A stretch of DNA of 14,300 bases from NCBI GenBank assembly GCA_902782705.1, contig CACZOL010000017.1, forward strand, positions 1 through 14,300, read 5' to 3'. Under the pieces are notes generated by a model. It was not told the DNA's origin. It saw only the letters and a program-made list of their open reading frames with translations, and did no database searches. Both the position numbers and the translations under genes were made by a program. Of the stretch, positions 1 through 5,555 are shown one piece after another (position 1 is the stretch's first letter; each line of letters begins with the position of its first letter). The stretch is from an uncultured Selenomonadaceae bacterium (GTDB lineage: Bacteria > Bacillota > Negativicutes > Selenomonadales > Selenomonadaceae).

Positions 1-774
1 CTGGTCGAGAAGGCTCTGCACGTCCTTCTGCATCCGCTGCTGGACTTTGCGCGTCATTTCCATCTGCGTGATGGTCTTCGCGCTGACAGCTTTTTCCTCG
101 TATTCGTCGTCGTCCGGGTCGTTCAATATCTTGCCGTGCTCGTCGACGATCGTGATATTTTCCGGCAAGAGCCCTTGAATACTGTGCGCCGTCAAATTGA
201 CGATGCCTTTGATCTCTTTCTTCGAAAGCTCGATTTCCGGCTTCAGCTTCAGCATGATCGAAGCCGTCGCGGGCTTCTCGTTCTTCTTGTAGAGGCTGAC
301 CTCCGCAAGGACGATATGCACACGGGCGCGGTCGACCGCCGCAATCTGCTCAATGGTTCGCGTCAGCTCGCCTTGGAGCGCTTGCAGATAGTTGACCTTA
401 TTCTGGAACTCCGTAACGCCGAGCTTGCTGTCGTCGAAAATCTCGAAGCCTTTGTGCCCGCGCGGCAGTCCCTGCGTAGCGAGATCGAGCCGGACCGTAT
501 GCACGTCTTTCGACGAGACGAGCACTGTGACGCCCTTGTCGGTCTCCTGCACCTCATATTGAACTTTCTGCTCGTTCAGCTTTGCGACGACGTCTCCCGC
601 GTCCTTCGTCTCCATGTCCGTGAAGAGCGGCACGAGATCGGGCTTCCTGCCGTACAGGAAGCTTGCCGCGACGATAGCCGCGACCAGGAGCGCCACCGCA
701 CCGAGCGCGATGTAACGCTGCTGCTTTGTCGTCTTATTCCAAAGCTGCAGATACCGTTCTTTCCAATCTGCCAT
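1..774 (-). CDS. fliF: Flagellar MS-ring protein FliF (partial, N-terminal 258 codons)
   Basis: FliF forms the membrane-embedded MS ring on which the flagellar rotor and export gate assemble. The reading frame is open from an ATG at 774 to the left edge, so the periplasmic C-terminal half, the second membrane helix and the FliG-binding tail are outside the window. Visible parts are a short basic cytoplasmic start (MADWKERYLQ), a membrane helix at about residues 21-42, and then the YscJ/FliF ring-building region, including a DLATQGLPRG segment and an EMTRKVQQRMQ segment typical of the family. The start at 774 is preferred over an in-frame ATG at 783. A GAAGGG ribosome site lies 9 bases before 774 but directly abuts 783. 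It is the last visible gene of flgB-flgC-fliE-fliF; the fliE stop lies about 40 bases upstream. Identification is confident. Confidence 0.95.
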   Translation of the reverse strand, partial: MADWKERYLQLWNKTTKQQRYIALGAVALLVAAIVAASFLYGRKPDLVPLFTDMETKDAGDVVAKLNEQKVQYEVQETDKGVTVLVSSKDVHTVRLDLATQGLPRGHKGFEIFDDSKLGVTEFQNKVNYLQALQGELTRTIEQIAAVDRARVHIVLAEVSLYKKNEKPATASIMLKLKPEIELSKKEIKGIVNLTAHSIQGLLPENITIVDEHGKILNDPDDDEYEEKAVSAKTITQMEMTRKVQQRMQKDVQSLLDQ

Positions 775-816
775 CTTTTCCATCCCTTCGAGTCATTACG
801 AATGTGCAGGAATGTA

Positions 817-1119
817 TCAGACCTGCATCCGCATGAGCTCTTGATAGGCGGAAAGAGCCTTGTTCCTGACCTGCATCGTCAGCTGCAGGGAAAGTTCCGC
901 TTTCTGCGCAGCGATAACGACCTGTGAAATGTCGTCCACTTCTCCCGCCGCCAACGCCGCGTTCATGGCGTCGGAGTGTTGCTGCAGCGCGTTCGTCTTC
1001 TTCAACGCGTCAATCATGTATTGCCCAAAGGATTTTACTTCCGGTTCGGGGAGCGTCTCGCCAAGATGGCTCGTCGCACTCATCTTTACCGGGGTCATCT
1101 GTAAGGGTTGCATTTCCAT
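817..1119 (-). CDS. fliE: Flagellar hook-basal body junction protein FliE
   Basis: FliE is a small export-apparatus-linked protein that joins the MS ring to the proximal rod. The 100-residue product has the normal family length. Its C-terminal half contains the conserved pattern DDISQVVIAAQKAELSLQL followed by MQVRNKALSAYQELMRMQV, the helix pair that packs onto the rod; the N-terminal 30 residues are variable, as usual. The ATG at 1119 is preceded by a GAGGTGA ribosome site 5 bases away. It lies between flgC and fliF on the same strand, as in Bacillus. The 104-bp gap from flgC is longer than the other spacings in this operon and contains a hairpin and a repeated sequence (see separate entries). 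Confidence 0.95.
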   Translation of the reverse strand: MEMQPLQMTPVKMSATSHLGETLPEPEVKSFGQYMIDALKKTNALQQHSDAMNAALAAGEVDDISQVVIAAQKAELSLQLTMQVRNKALSAYQELMRMQV

Positions 1120-1145
1120 GACGTCACCTCATTATATATATGCAA

Positions 1146-1168
1146 CGCGAAACGAAGTTTCGCGAAAC
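1146..1168 (-). repeat. Hairpin with doubled CGCGAAAC in the fliE leader
   Basis: CGCGAAAC (1146-1153) and GTTTCGCG (1157-1164) form a perfect 8-bp stem with a 3-base loop. The second arm runs on into another CGCGAAAC (1161-1168), so GTTTCGCGAAAC (1157-1168) is itself a 12-bp palindrome and two alternative pairings exist. In the flgC-to-fliE transcript it lies about 27 bases upstream of the fliE ribosome site. No run of T follows on the transcribed strand, so it is not a standard terminator. A role in mRNA processing or differential expression within the operon is possible but unproven. Confidence 0.6.
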
Positions 1169-1189
1169 TTACTTAAAAGAATCACTGGA

Positions 1190-1211
1190 TAAGTCCATTC
1201 ATGGCCTTGCC
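1190..1211 (-). repeat. Copy 1 of a 22-bp intergenic repeat
   Basis: This 22-bp sequence just after the flgC stop recurs at 3355-3376 just after hslU with 21 of 22 bases identical (C at 1196, A at 3361) and in the same orientation relative to the genes. The longest shared part is ATTCATGGCCTTGCC on the plus strand. Both copies lie between a stop codon and a downstream hairpin. The origin is unknown. Confidence 0.55.
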
Positions 1212-1223
1212 GGGAATCGTTCG

Positions 1224-1685
1224 TCAGCCTTTCCCGATGTCGAGGGCCTGATTCGCCATCGCCTTTGCGGCGTTGATGGCCGTCACGTTCGCCTCGTAGG
1301 CGCGGGAAGCCGTAATCAGGTCGACCATTTCCGCGACCGCGTTGACGTTCGGGCGCTCAAGATACCCTTCCGCGTTCGCATCGGGGTGGCCCGGATCGTA
1401 GACGAGCGGGCCCTGCCGCCGGTCTTCTTCGATGCGCACGGCGCGGACGCCGTTGCCGCGATCCCGGTTCCTGCGGTTCTTATGCAGGGCGTGCGCCAAG
1501 AAAGACGCAAAGCCCCTTTCATCGTATTCGCGCGGCTGGAAAACGACGTAGCGCCGATGATAGGGACCGCCCTCGGGCGTGCGCGTAGTGTTCGCGTTCG
1601 CCAGATTATTTGAAATCACGTCCATGCGCAGGCGTTCCGCCGTGAGGCCGGACGCCGACGTATCAATTCCTCCGAACATGCTCAT
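1224..1685 (-). CDS. flgC: Flagellar basal-body rod protein FlgC
   Basis: FlgC is one of the proximal rod proteins that cross the periplasm and link the MS ring to the hook. The 153-residue product has the N-terminal rod motif with ISNNLANANTTRTPEGGPYH at about residues 24-43. It also has the C-terminal MVDLITASRAYEANVTAIN and AKAMANQALDIGK segments, which form the coiled coil of rod and hook proteins. Length and motifs are normal. The chosen ATG at 1685 has a GGGAG ribosome site about 11 bases upstream; a second in-frame ATG two codons later is too far from it. The gene begins 28 bases after flgB ends and is certainly co-transcribed with it. Confidence 0.96.
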   Translation of the reverse strand: MSMFGGIDTSASGLTAERLRMDVISNNLANANTTRTPEGGPYHRRYVVFQPREYDERGFASFLAHALHKNRRNRDRGNGVRAVRIEEDRRQGPLVYDPGHPDANAEGYLERPNVNAVAEMVDLITASRAYEANVTAINAAKAMANQALDIGKG

Positions 1686-1713
1686 AACAGCACACTCTCC
1701 CTCATCCTAAATC

Positions 1714-2133
1714 TCAGTCCCCGCCGCTCTGCATGACGGAGCGCACGCGTGAAATATAGCCGCTCAGCTGACGCGCCATCGCGTTGTAGTACAGTTGGTT
1801 CTTGGCGATGCTCGCCATTTCCATATCGACGTCGACGTTGTTGTTGTCCACGCGCATCACGGTCGTATCGTCGCGCTCGACGCGCGCCGACGCCCGCTCG
1901 AATTTTTTGAAAGGCAGATGCTTGTCATGTGTACGGACAAGCGGCAGCTTATTTCCGTCGTCGCCGTACAGCTCTTTCGCCAGCAGCTCCTCGAAAACGA
2001 CTTCGCTTCGCTTGAAATTCGGCGTGTTGATATTCGCGAGATTGTCCGCGATCACTTCATGCCGCAGATTGGCCGCAGAAAGGCCGCGCTCCAGAATATC
2101 GAAGTTCGGCGAGCGCATGATCTGGTTAAGCAT
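1714..2133 (-). CDS. flgB: Flagellar basal-body rod protein FlgB
   Basis: FlgB is the most membrane-proximal rod subunit, built onto FliE. The 139-residue product carries the rod signature ADNLANINTPNFKRSEVVFE at about residues 29-48 and a C-terminal coiled-coil segment (EMASIAKNQLYYNAMARQLS). The ATG at 2133 is chosen because a strong GGGAGGG ribosome site lies 6 bases upstream. Longer readings starting further upstream lack one. It is the first gene of the flagellar operon in this window, and its leader (2134-2364) must hold the operon promoter unless transcription reads through from codY. No sequence oddity was seen in the protein. Confidence 0.96.
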   Translation of the reverse strand: MLNQIMRSPNFDILERGLSAANLRHEVIADNLANINTPNFKRSEVVFEELLAKELYGDDGNKLPLVRTHDKHLPFKKFERASARVERDDTTVMRVDNNNVDVDMEMASIAKNQLYYNAMARQLSGYISRVRSVMQSGGD

Positions 2134-2364
2134 GGCCGTCCCTCCCAGACGCAAAACAAATTATGAACACACAAAACCCGCCCCAGGGCTTCTTGGCTCC
2201 GCCAAAAGGAAACCCGGCGCGAAATACACGCTATTCATCCATGATAGCTTTTCTTATTTTACCATTTTTTTCGACAGATAATAGCCCTATTCTTAAATTT
2301 TTGCACCAAAAAACAAGAAATAGGCAAATTTTCCCACGGCGAACCACGAAGAAACCCTATAACA
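2134..2364 (-). promoter_or_regulatory. codY-flgB intergenic region with structured flgB leader
   Basis: This 231-bp gap should carry the promoter of the flagellar operon. The AT-rich half contains possible -10 hexamers on the minus strand: TATTAT near 2283, and an extended TGGTAAAAT near 2262. Neither has a convincing -35 box, and no sigma-D (FliA-type) consensus was recognised. No clear intrinsic terminator follows codY, so read-through from codY is possible. Nearer flgB, 2183-2217 forms a long imperfect hairpin around a TTGGC/GCCAA core. No match to a c-di-GMP riboswitch was seen. Confidence 0.4.
2183..2217 (-). repeat. Imperfect inverted repeat in the flgB 5' leader
   Basis: On the minus strand CCGGGTTTCCTTTTGGC (17 bases) faces GCCAAGAAGCCCTGG (15 bases) across a GGA loop. 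They pair at about 14-15 positions with small bulges. The structure would lie roughly 50 bases upstream of the flgB start codon in the mRNA leader. There is no following T run long enough for a confident terminator call. It may be a regulatory leader structure or a dispersed palindromic element. Confidence 0.4.
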
Positions 2365-3144
2365 TCAGCGTTTCAAGTCGGCGATTCCTCCGAGAAGATG
2401 TTTGTTAAGGACCTTGATATACGTCCCCTTCATGCCGAGAGAGCGCGACTCGATGATTCCCGCCGACTCAAATTTCCTGAGCGCGTTGACGATAACGGAA
2501 CGCGTGATCTTATTTTCATCGGCGACTTTCGAGGCGATCAAAAGGCCCTCCGTACCTTCGAGCTTCGAGATGATGGCCTCGGCAGCCTTGAGCTCCGAGA
2601 AGGAAAGCGTAGCCAGCGCGATCTGCACCGTCGCTTTCTCCCGCGCGTCGACCTCGATTCTCTGCGTGCGCTCGCGCAGCATTTCCATGCCGACGACGGC
2701 GGCGCCGTATTCCGCGAGAATCAGGTCTTCGTCCGTAAATTCCTCATCGTATTTCGCAAGAACCAATGTGCCGATACGCTCGCCCACGCCGTAGATAGGA
2801 ACGACCGTCGTATTTTTTCCGTTGAAGCCGCAGGGCGTGTTGTCCGACGTGAACGCGCACATTCCGCTCTTCGAGCGGAGATTCGGCGTCGTCTCGTCCA
2901 TTTTCAACAGCCACTTCGCATATTTTTTCGGGAAGGAATTCTTGTTGATGACCTTGTCCACCATCAATTCGCACTCGAAATCATCGACAAACGCATGGCC
3001 CGCAATCATGCCCGTTTTGTCGGCAATATACACATTCGCGCCGATCACGTTGCAGAGAACGTGCGCTACGCCGTCGTACTCGACGTTCTCCATACGCTGC
3101 AGCAGCCGATTGATTTTCCTCGTCTTTTCCAACAAAGTTGCCAT
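2365..3144 (-). CDS. codY: Global transcriptional regulator CodY
   Basis: CodY senses branched-chain amino acids and GTP and represses nutrient-scavenging, biosynthetic and often motility genes when nutrients are plentiful. The 259-residue product has the same length as the Bacillus protein. It shows an N-terminal GAF effector domain (about residues 1-155, with YGVGERIGTLVLAK and LILAEYGAAVVGMEMLRE), a linker helix, and a C-terminal winged helix-turn-helix (about 203-247) containing ITRSVIVNALRKFESAGIIE and SRSLGMKGTYIKVLN, nearly identical to known CodY proteins. The ATG at 3144 is chosen because the AGGGAGG ribosome site lies 6 bases upstream; it abuts an in-frame ATG at 3150. A terminator upstream separates it from hslU, so it likely has its own promoter. 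The flagellar operon follows directly. Confidence 0.97.
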   Translation of the reverse strand: MATLLEKTRKINRLLQRMENVEYDGVAHVLCNVIGANVYIADKTGMIAGHAFVDDFECELMVDKVINKNSFPKKYAKWLLKMDETTPNLRSKSGMCAFTSDNTPCGFNGKNTTVVPIYGVGERIGTLVLAKYDEEFTDEDLILAEYGAAVVGMEMLRERTQRIEVDAREKATVQIALATLSFSELKAAEAIISKLEGTEGLLIASKVADENKITRSVIVNALRKFESAGIIESRSLGMKGTYIKVLNKHLLGGIADLKR

Positions 3145-3234
3145 GGTCATCCTCCCTTTCATAATCAAGAAAACGCTGAACCATCCCTAGACAGGCAAGC
3201 AGCTCGCCTTGTCCATCGTTTTCTTCAAAATCGC

Positions 3235-3249
3235 CATTATCAGAAATTA
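3235..3249 (-). promoter_or_regulatory. Possible CodY box in the codY leader
   Basis: The 15-mer on the minus strand, TAATTTCTGATAATG, matches the published CodY consensus AATTTTCWGAAAATT at 11 of 15 positions, including the central CTGA. It lies about 90 bases upstream of the codY start, within AT-rich sequence holding several -10-like hexamers (TAGAAT, TATAAA) but no clear -35. Autoregulation would fit, but AT-rich DNA yields such matches by chance. Confidence 0.25.
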
Positions 3250-3285
3250 TTTTATATTCTATCATATATTTTTATTTCTGCATAG

Positions 3286-3326
3286 AAAAATCCGCATGTT
3301 TCCGAAAATTTCGGAAACATGCGGAT
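3286..3326 (-). terminator. Intrinsic terminator after hslU
   Basis: Perfect 18-bp arms (3290-3307 and 3309-3326) around one unpaired central base give a stem containing CCGCATGTTTCCGAAA. On the minus strand the stem is followed by TTTTTC. It lies 83 bases after the hslU stop and should end the hslVU transcript before codY. Confidence 0.85.
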
Positions 3327-3354
3327 CTTGTGAACCCGTCAAGGAAACAACGAT

Positions 3355-3376
3355 TAAGTCAATTCATGGCCTTGCC
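3355..3376 (-). repeat. Copy 2 of the 22-bp intergenic repeat
   Basis: This copy lies 33 bases after the hslU stop, between that stop and the terminator hairpin, and matches 1190-1211 at 21 of 22 bases in the same orientation. The flanking sequence is unrelated, so only this short block is shared. GATTAAGTC at its left edge and GGACTTATTC about 20 bases to the right form an imperfect inverted repeat, which copy 1 lacks. Confidence 0.55.
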
Positions 3377-3408
3377 TCGAGGGCGAACGGGACTTATTCG
3401 GTGCTTCC

Positions 3409-4803
3409 TTAAAGAATAAATCGGCTGAGATCGCGGCTTTCGGTGATTTCCGAAAGTTTCTCCTCCACATAAGCGGCGTCCACTACGACTTTTTTCTCGT
3501 CCAGCTCCGGCGCGTCGAAAGAAACCTGCTCCAAGAGCTTTTCCATGATCGTATGCAGGCGGCGCGCGCCGATGTTTTCCGTCTGCGCGTTGACTTCGCA
3601 GGCCATCGCGGCGATACGCTGAATCGCGTCGTCGGTGAAGGCAAGCTCGACGCCCTCGGTGGCGAGAAGCGCCTGATACTGTTTCAAGAGCGCGTTTTTC
3701 GGCTCTACGAGGATACGACGGAAGTCTTCCTCTTTCAACGAGTCAAGCTCGACGCGGATCGGGAAGCGTCCCTGCAATTCCGGAATCAGGTCCGACGGCT
3801 TCGCCGTATGAAACGCGCCCGCCGCGATGAAAAGTACATGGTCGGTCTTCACGGGGCCGTATTTCGTCATGACCGTCGAGCCTTCGACGATCGGCAGTAT
3901 GTCGCGCTGCACGCCCTCCCGCGATACGTCGTGCCCGCTCATCTGCCCGTCCTTGACCGCCACTTTGTCGATCTCGTCGAGGAAGACGATGCCGCTCTTC
4001 TCCGCGGCCTGGATCGCCTCGGTGGAAACCTCGTCCATGTCGACGAGCTTCGCCGCTTCTTCCTGCGCGAAAATCTTCCGCGCTTCCTTGACCGCCACTT
4101 TGCGGCGCTTGTGTTTTTTCGGCATCAGGCCCGAAATCATGTCCTGCAAGTCGCCGCCCATGCTCTCAAGGCTCGACCCCGCGAACATACCGACCATCGG
4201 CCGCCCCTGATCTTCGACCTCGATCTCGATCAGTTCGTCCTCCAGCTCGCCCGCGTCGAGGCGCTTCTTGCACCATGCGCGGCCCGCTTTGTATTTCGGC
4301 TCGGCGTCTTCCTCGACTACCTTCGCCGCCGCGCTGTCCGCCGCGCCGAAAAGGCGTCCCAGCGGATTCGTGGACGGCTTCGTTTCCGGCACGAACGTAT
4401 CGAGGATTCTTTCTTCGGCGAGCTGCTCCGCTTTTTCGCGCACCGCTTCCATGCGCTCCTTGCGTACCATGCGCACCGCCGTCTCCGCGAGCTCGCGCAC
4501 GATGGACTCGACGTCGCGGCCCACGTAGCCGACTTCGGTGAATTTCGTCGCCTCGACTTTGACAAAGGGCGCTTTTACGAGCTTCGCGAGGCGGCGGGCG
4601 ATTTCCGTCTTGCCCACGCCCGTGGAGCCGATCATCAAGATGTTTTTCGGGATCACGTCGTCCCGCATCGCGTCGTCAAGCTGGCGGCTGCGCCAGCGAT
4701 TGCGGAGCGCGAGCGCGACGGCGCGTTTCGCCTGCGCCTGTCCGATGACGTATTTATCCAGTTCCTCGACGATCTGACGAGGCGTCTGTTCATTGATCTG
4801 CAC
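3409..4803 (-). CDS. hslU: ATP-dependent protease ATPase subunit HslU (ClpY)
   Basis: HslU is the AAA+ hexamer that unfolds substrates and feeds them into the HslV chamber. The 464-residue product shows Walker A GSTGVGKTE (residues 59-67), the pore loop GYVGRDVES (92-100), a large charged I-domain inserted after about residue 110, Walker B GIVFLDEIDK, and the C-terminal SRDLSRFIL tail that docks into HslV. In Walker A the second residue is Ser, whereas most HslU proteins have Pro (GPTGVGKT). Catalytic Lys65 and Thr66 are kept, so activity is expected. The start is GTG at 4803, with GGAG 8 bases upstream placed in the loop of a hairpin (see separate entry). hslV ends 58 bases upstream; the two form a transcription unit ended by the terminator at 3286-3326. 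Confidence 0.97.
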   Translation of the reverse strand: MQINEQTPRQIVEELDKYVIGQAQAKRAVALALRNRWRSRQLDDAMRDDVIPKNILMIGSTGVGKTEIARRLAKLVKAPFVKVEATKFTEVGYVGRDVESIVRELAETAVRMVRKERMEAVREKAEQLAEERILDTFVPETKPSTNPLGRLFGAADSAAAKVVEEDAEPKYKAGRAWCKKRLDAGELEDELIEIEVEDQGRPMVGMFAGSSLESMGGDLQDMISGLMPKKHKRRKVAVKEARKIFAQEEAAKLVDMDEVSTEAIQAAEKSGIVFLDEIDKVAVKDGQMSGHDVSREGVQRDILPIVEGSTVMTKYGPVKTDHVLFIAAGAFHTAKPSDLIPELQGRFPIRVELDSLKEEDFRRILVEPKNALLKQYQALLATEGVELAFTDDAIQRIAAMACEVNAQTENIGARRLHTIMEKLLEQVSFDAPELDEKKVVVDAAYVEEKLSEITESRDLSRFIL

Positions 4804-4824
4804 TGAAAAAACTCCTTTTTTCAG
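4803..4824 (-). promoter_or_regulatory. Hairpin presenting the hslU ribosome-binding site
   Basis: CTGAAAAAA and TTTTTTCAG form a perfect 9-bp stem (arms 4803-4811 and 4816-4824) enclosing only GGAG, the Shine-Dalgarno core of hslU, as a 4-base loop. The first G of the GTG start codon closes the stem. The stem is AT-rich and likely weak. By position it could tune hslU translation relative to hslV, perhaps with temperature; no function is shown. Confidence 0.5.
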
Positions 4825-4861
4825 AGTGAAGAGTTAAGCTCTCCACACTCCACTCTCTTTA

Positions 4862-5413
4862 TTAGTCCAATTCCTCGACTTTAATATTGTGGTTCGTGTA
4901 AACGCAGATGTCGGCGGCGATGGACAGCGCTTCCTGCGCCATTTCCGACGCGCTCATGGAGGACGCGTGGCGCTTCAGCGCGCGCGCCGCCGCCAGCGCG
5001 TAAAACCCGCCGGACCCGATGGCGGCGACTTCGCCGTCCGGCTCAATGACTTCGCCGTTGCCCGAGATCATCAAAAGCGTCTCACTGTCGGCAACGAGCA
5101 GCAGCGCTTCCAGGCGGCGGAGCACCTTGTCCGTGCGCCATTCCTTCGCAAGCTCAACGGCGGAGCGCAGAAGATTTCCGTTGAATTCCTCGAGCTTCGC
5201 CTCGAACTTCTCGAAAAGCGTGAAGGCGTCAGCCACCGAGCCGGCGAATCCGGCCAGCACGCTGCCATGGTACAGGCGACGTACTTTGCGCGCGTTCGCT
5301 TTCATCACGGCGTTCTGTCCGAACGTCACCTGCCCGTCGCCGGCAATGGCGGTCCTGCCGTCATGCCGAACCGCAACGATCGTCGTCGCGTGAAATTCGT
5401 TGTGCTGTTCCAT
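4862..5413 (-). CDS. hslV: ATP-dependent protease peptidase subunit HslV (ClpQ)
   Basis: HslV is the N-terminal-nucleophile peptidase of the HslVU complex, a cytoplasmic double-hexamer chamber. The 183-residue product reads ATTIVAVRHDGRTAIAGDGQ from residue 9, followed by VRRLYHGSVLAGFAGSVADAF, ELAKEWRTDKVLRRLEALL and AIGSGGFYALAAARAL, all hallmarks of the family. The catalytic threonine is predicted to be Thr10, exposed after removal of a 9-residue propeptide. This longer leader resembles Bacillus ClpQ rather than the single Met of E. coli HslV, but the nucleophile is Thr, not Ser. The ATG at 5413 has AAGGAGGAG upstream. No CIRCE or CtsR operator was seen in front. It precedes hslU, as is usual. 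Confidence 0.97.
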   Translation of the reverse strand: MEQHNEFHATTIVAVRHDGRTAIAGDGQVTFGQNAVMKANARKVRRLYHGSVLAGFAGSVADAFTLFEKFEAKLEEFNGNLLRSAVELAKEWRTDKVLRRLEALLLVADSETLLMISGNGEVIEPDGEVAAIGSGGFYALAAARALKRHASSMSASEMAQEALSIAADICVYTNHNIKVEELD

Positions 5414-5514
5414 AACCGCTCCTCCTTAAAACTCCCTGCCGGTTCTTTTTCCGTCCTGCTGTGTCAGAAAATGTCTTATCCGTTGATTTTTTTGAAATCA
5501 GATTTCCCGATTGT

Positions 5515-5555
5515 AAAATTTTTTGAAGTATGATTTTCATACTTCAAAAAATTTT
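5515..5555. repeat. Perfect 19-bp inverted repeat at the trmFO 3' end
   Basis: Arms 5515-5533 and 5537-5555, each containing TTTTTTGAAGTATGA or its complement, flank a TTT spacer with no mismatch. The trmFO stop codon (5544-5546) lies inside the right arm. On neither strand is the stem followed by a separate U tract, so it is a poor canonical terminator, although the AT-rich stem is bidirectional. A second small hairpin (TGATTT/AAATCA, 5484-5500) follows. The 130-bp gap to hslV is where xerC/codV lies in Bacillus. Confidence 0.7.

Noticed and set aside
136..927. Plus-strand 263-codon frame over fliF and fliE
   Set aside because: The minus strand encodes clear FliF and FliE with ribosome sites; the plus frame has neither motif nor ribosome site.
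1124..1135. TATAAT-like sequence just before fliE as a promoter
   Set aside because: A transcript from it would start within the fliE ribosome site, and there is no -35 box.
2134..2364. c-di-GMP riboswitch in the flgB leader
   Set aside because: The conserved GEMM-type core was not found; only an unassigned hairpin is visible.
2981..3265. A 94-codon minus-strand frame beginning upstream of codY
   Set aside because: It has no ribosome site, and most of it lies inside codY in another frame.
3553..4806. Long plus-strand frames opposite hslU (417 codons), and similarly opposite topA (719 codons) and trmFO (521 codons)
   Set aside because: They are antisense shadows of well-identified genes in GC-rich DNA; their products are low-complexity, Arg- and His-rich, with no recognisable motif.
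5414..5543. Heat-shock operators (CIRCE or CtsR boxes) before hslV
   Set aside because: I looked for the TTAGCACTC/GAGTGCTAA pair and for GGTCAAA tandem repeats; neither is present.
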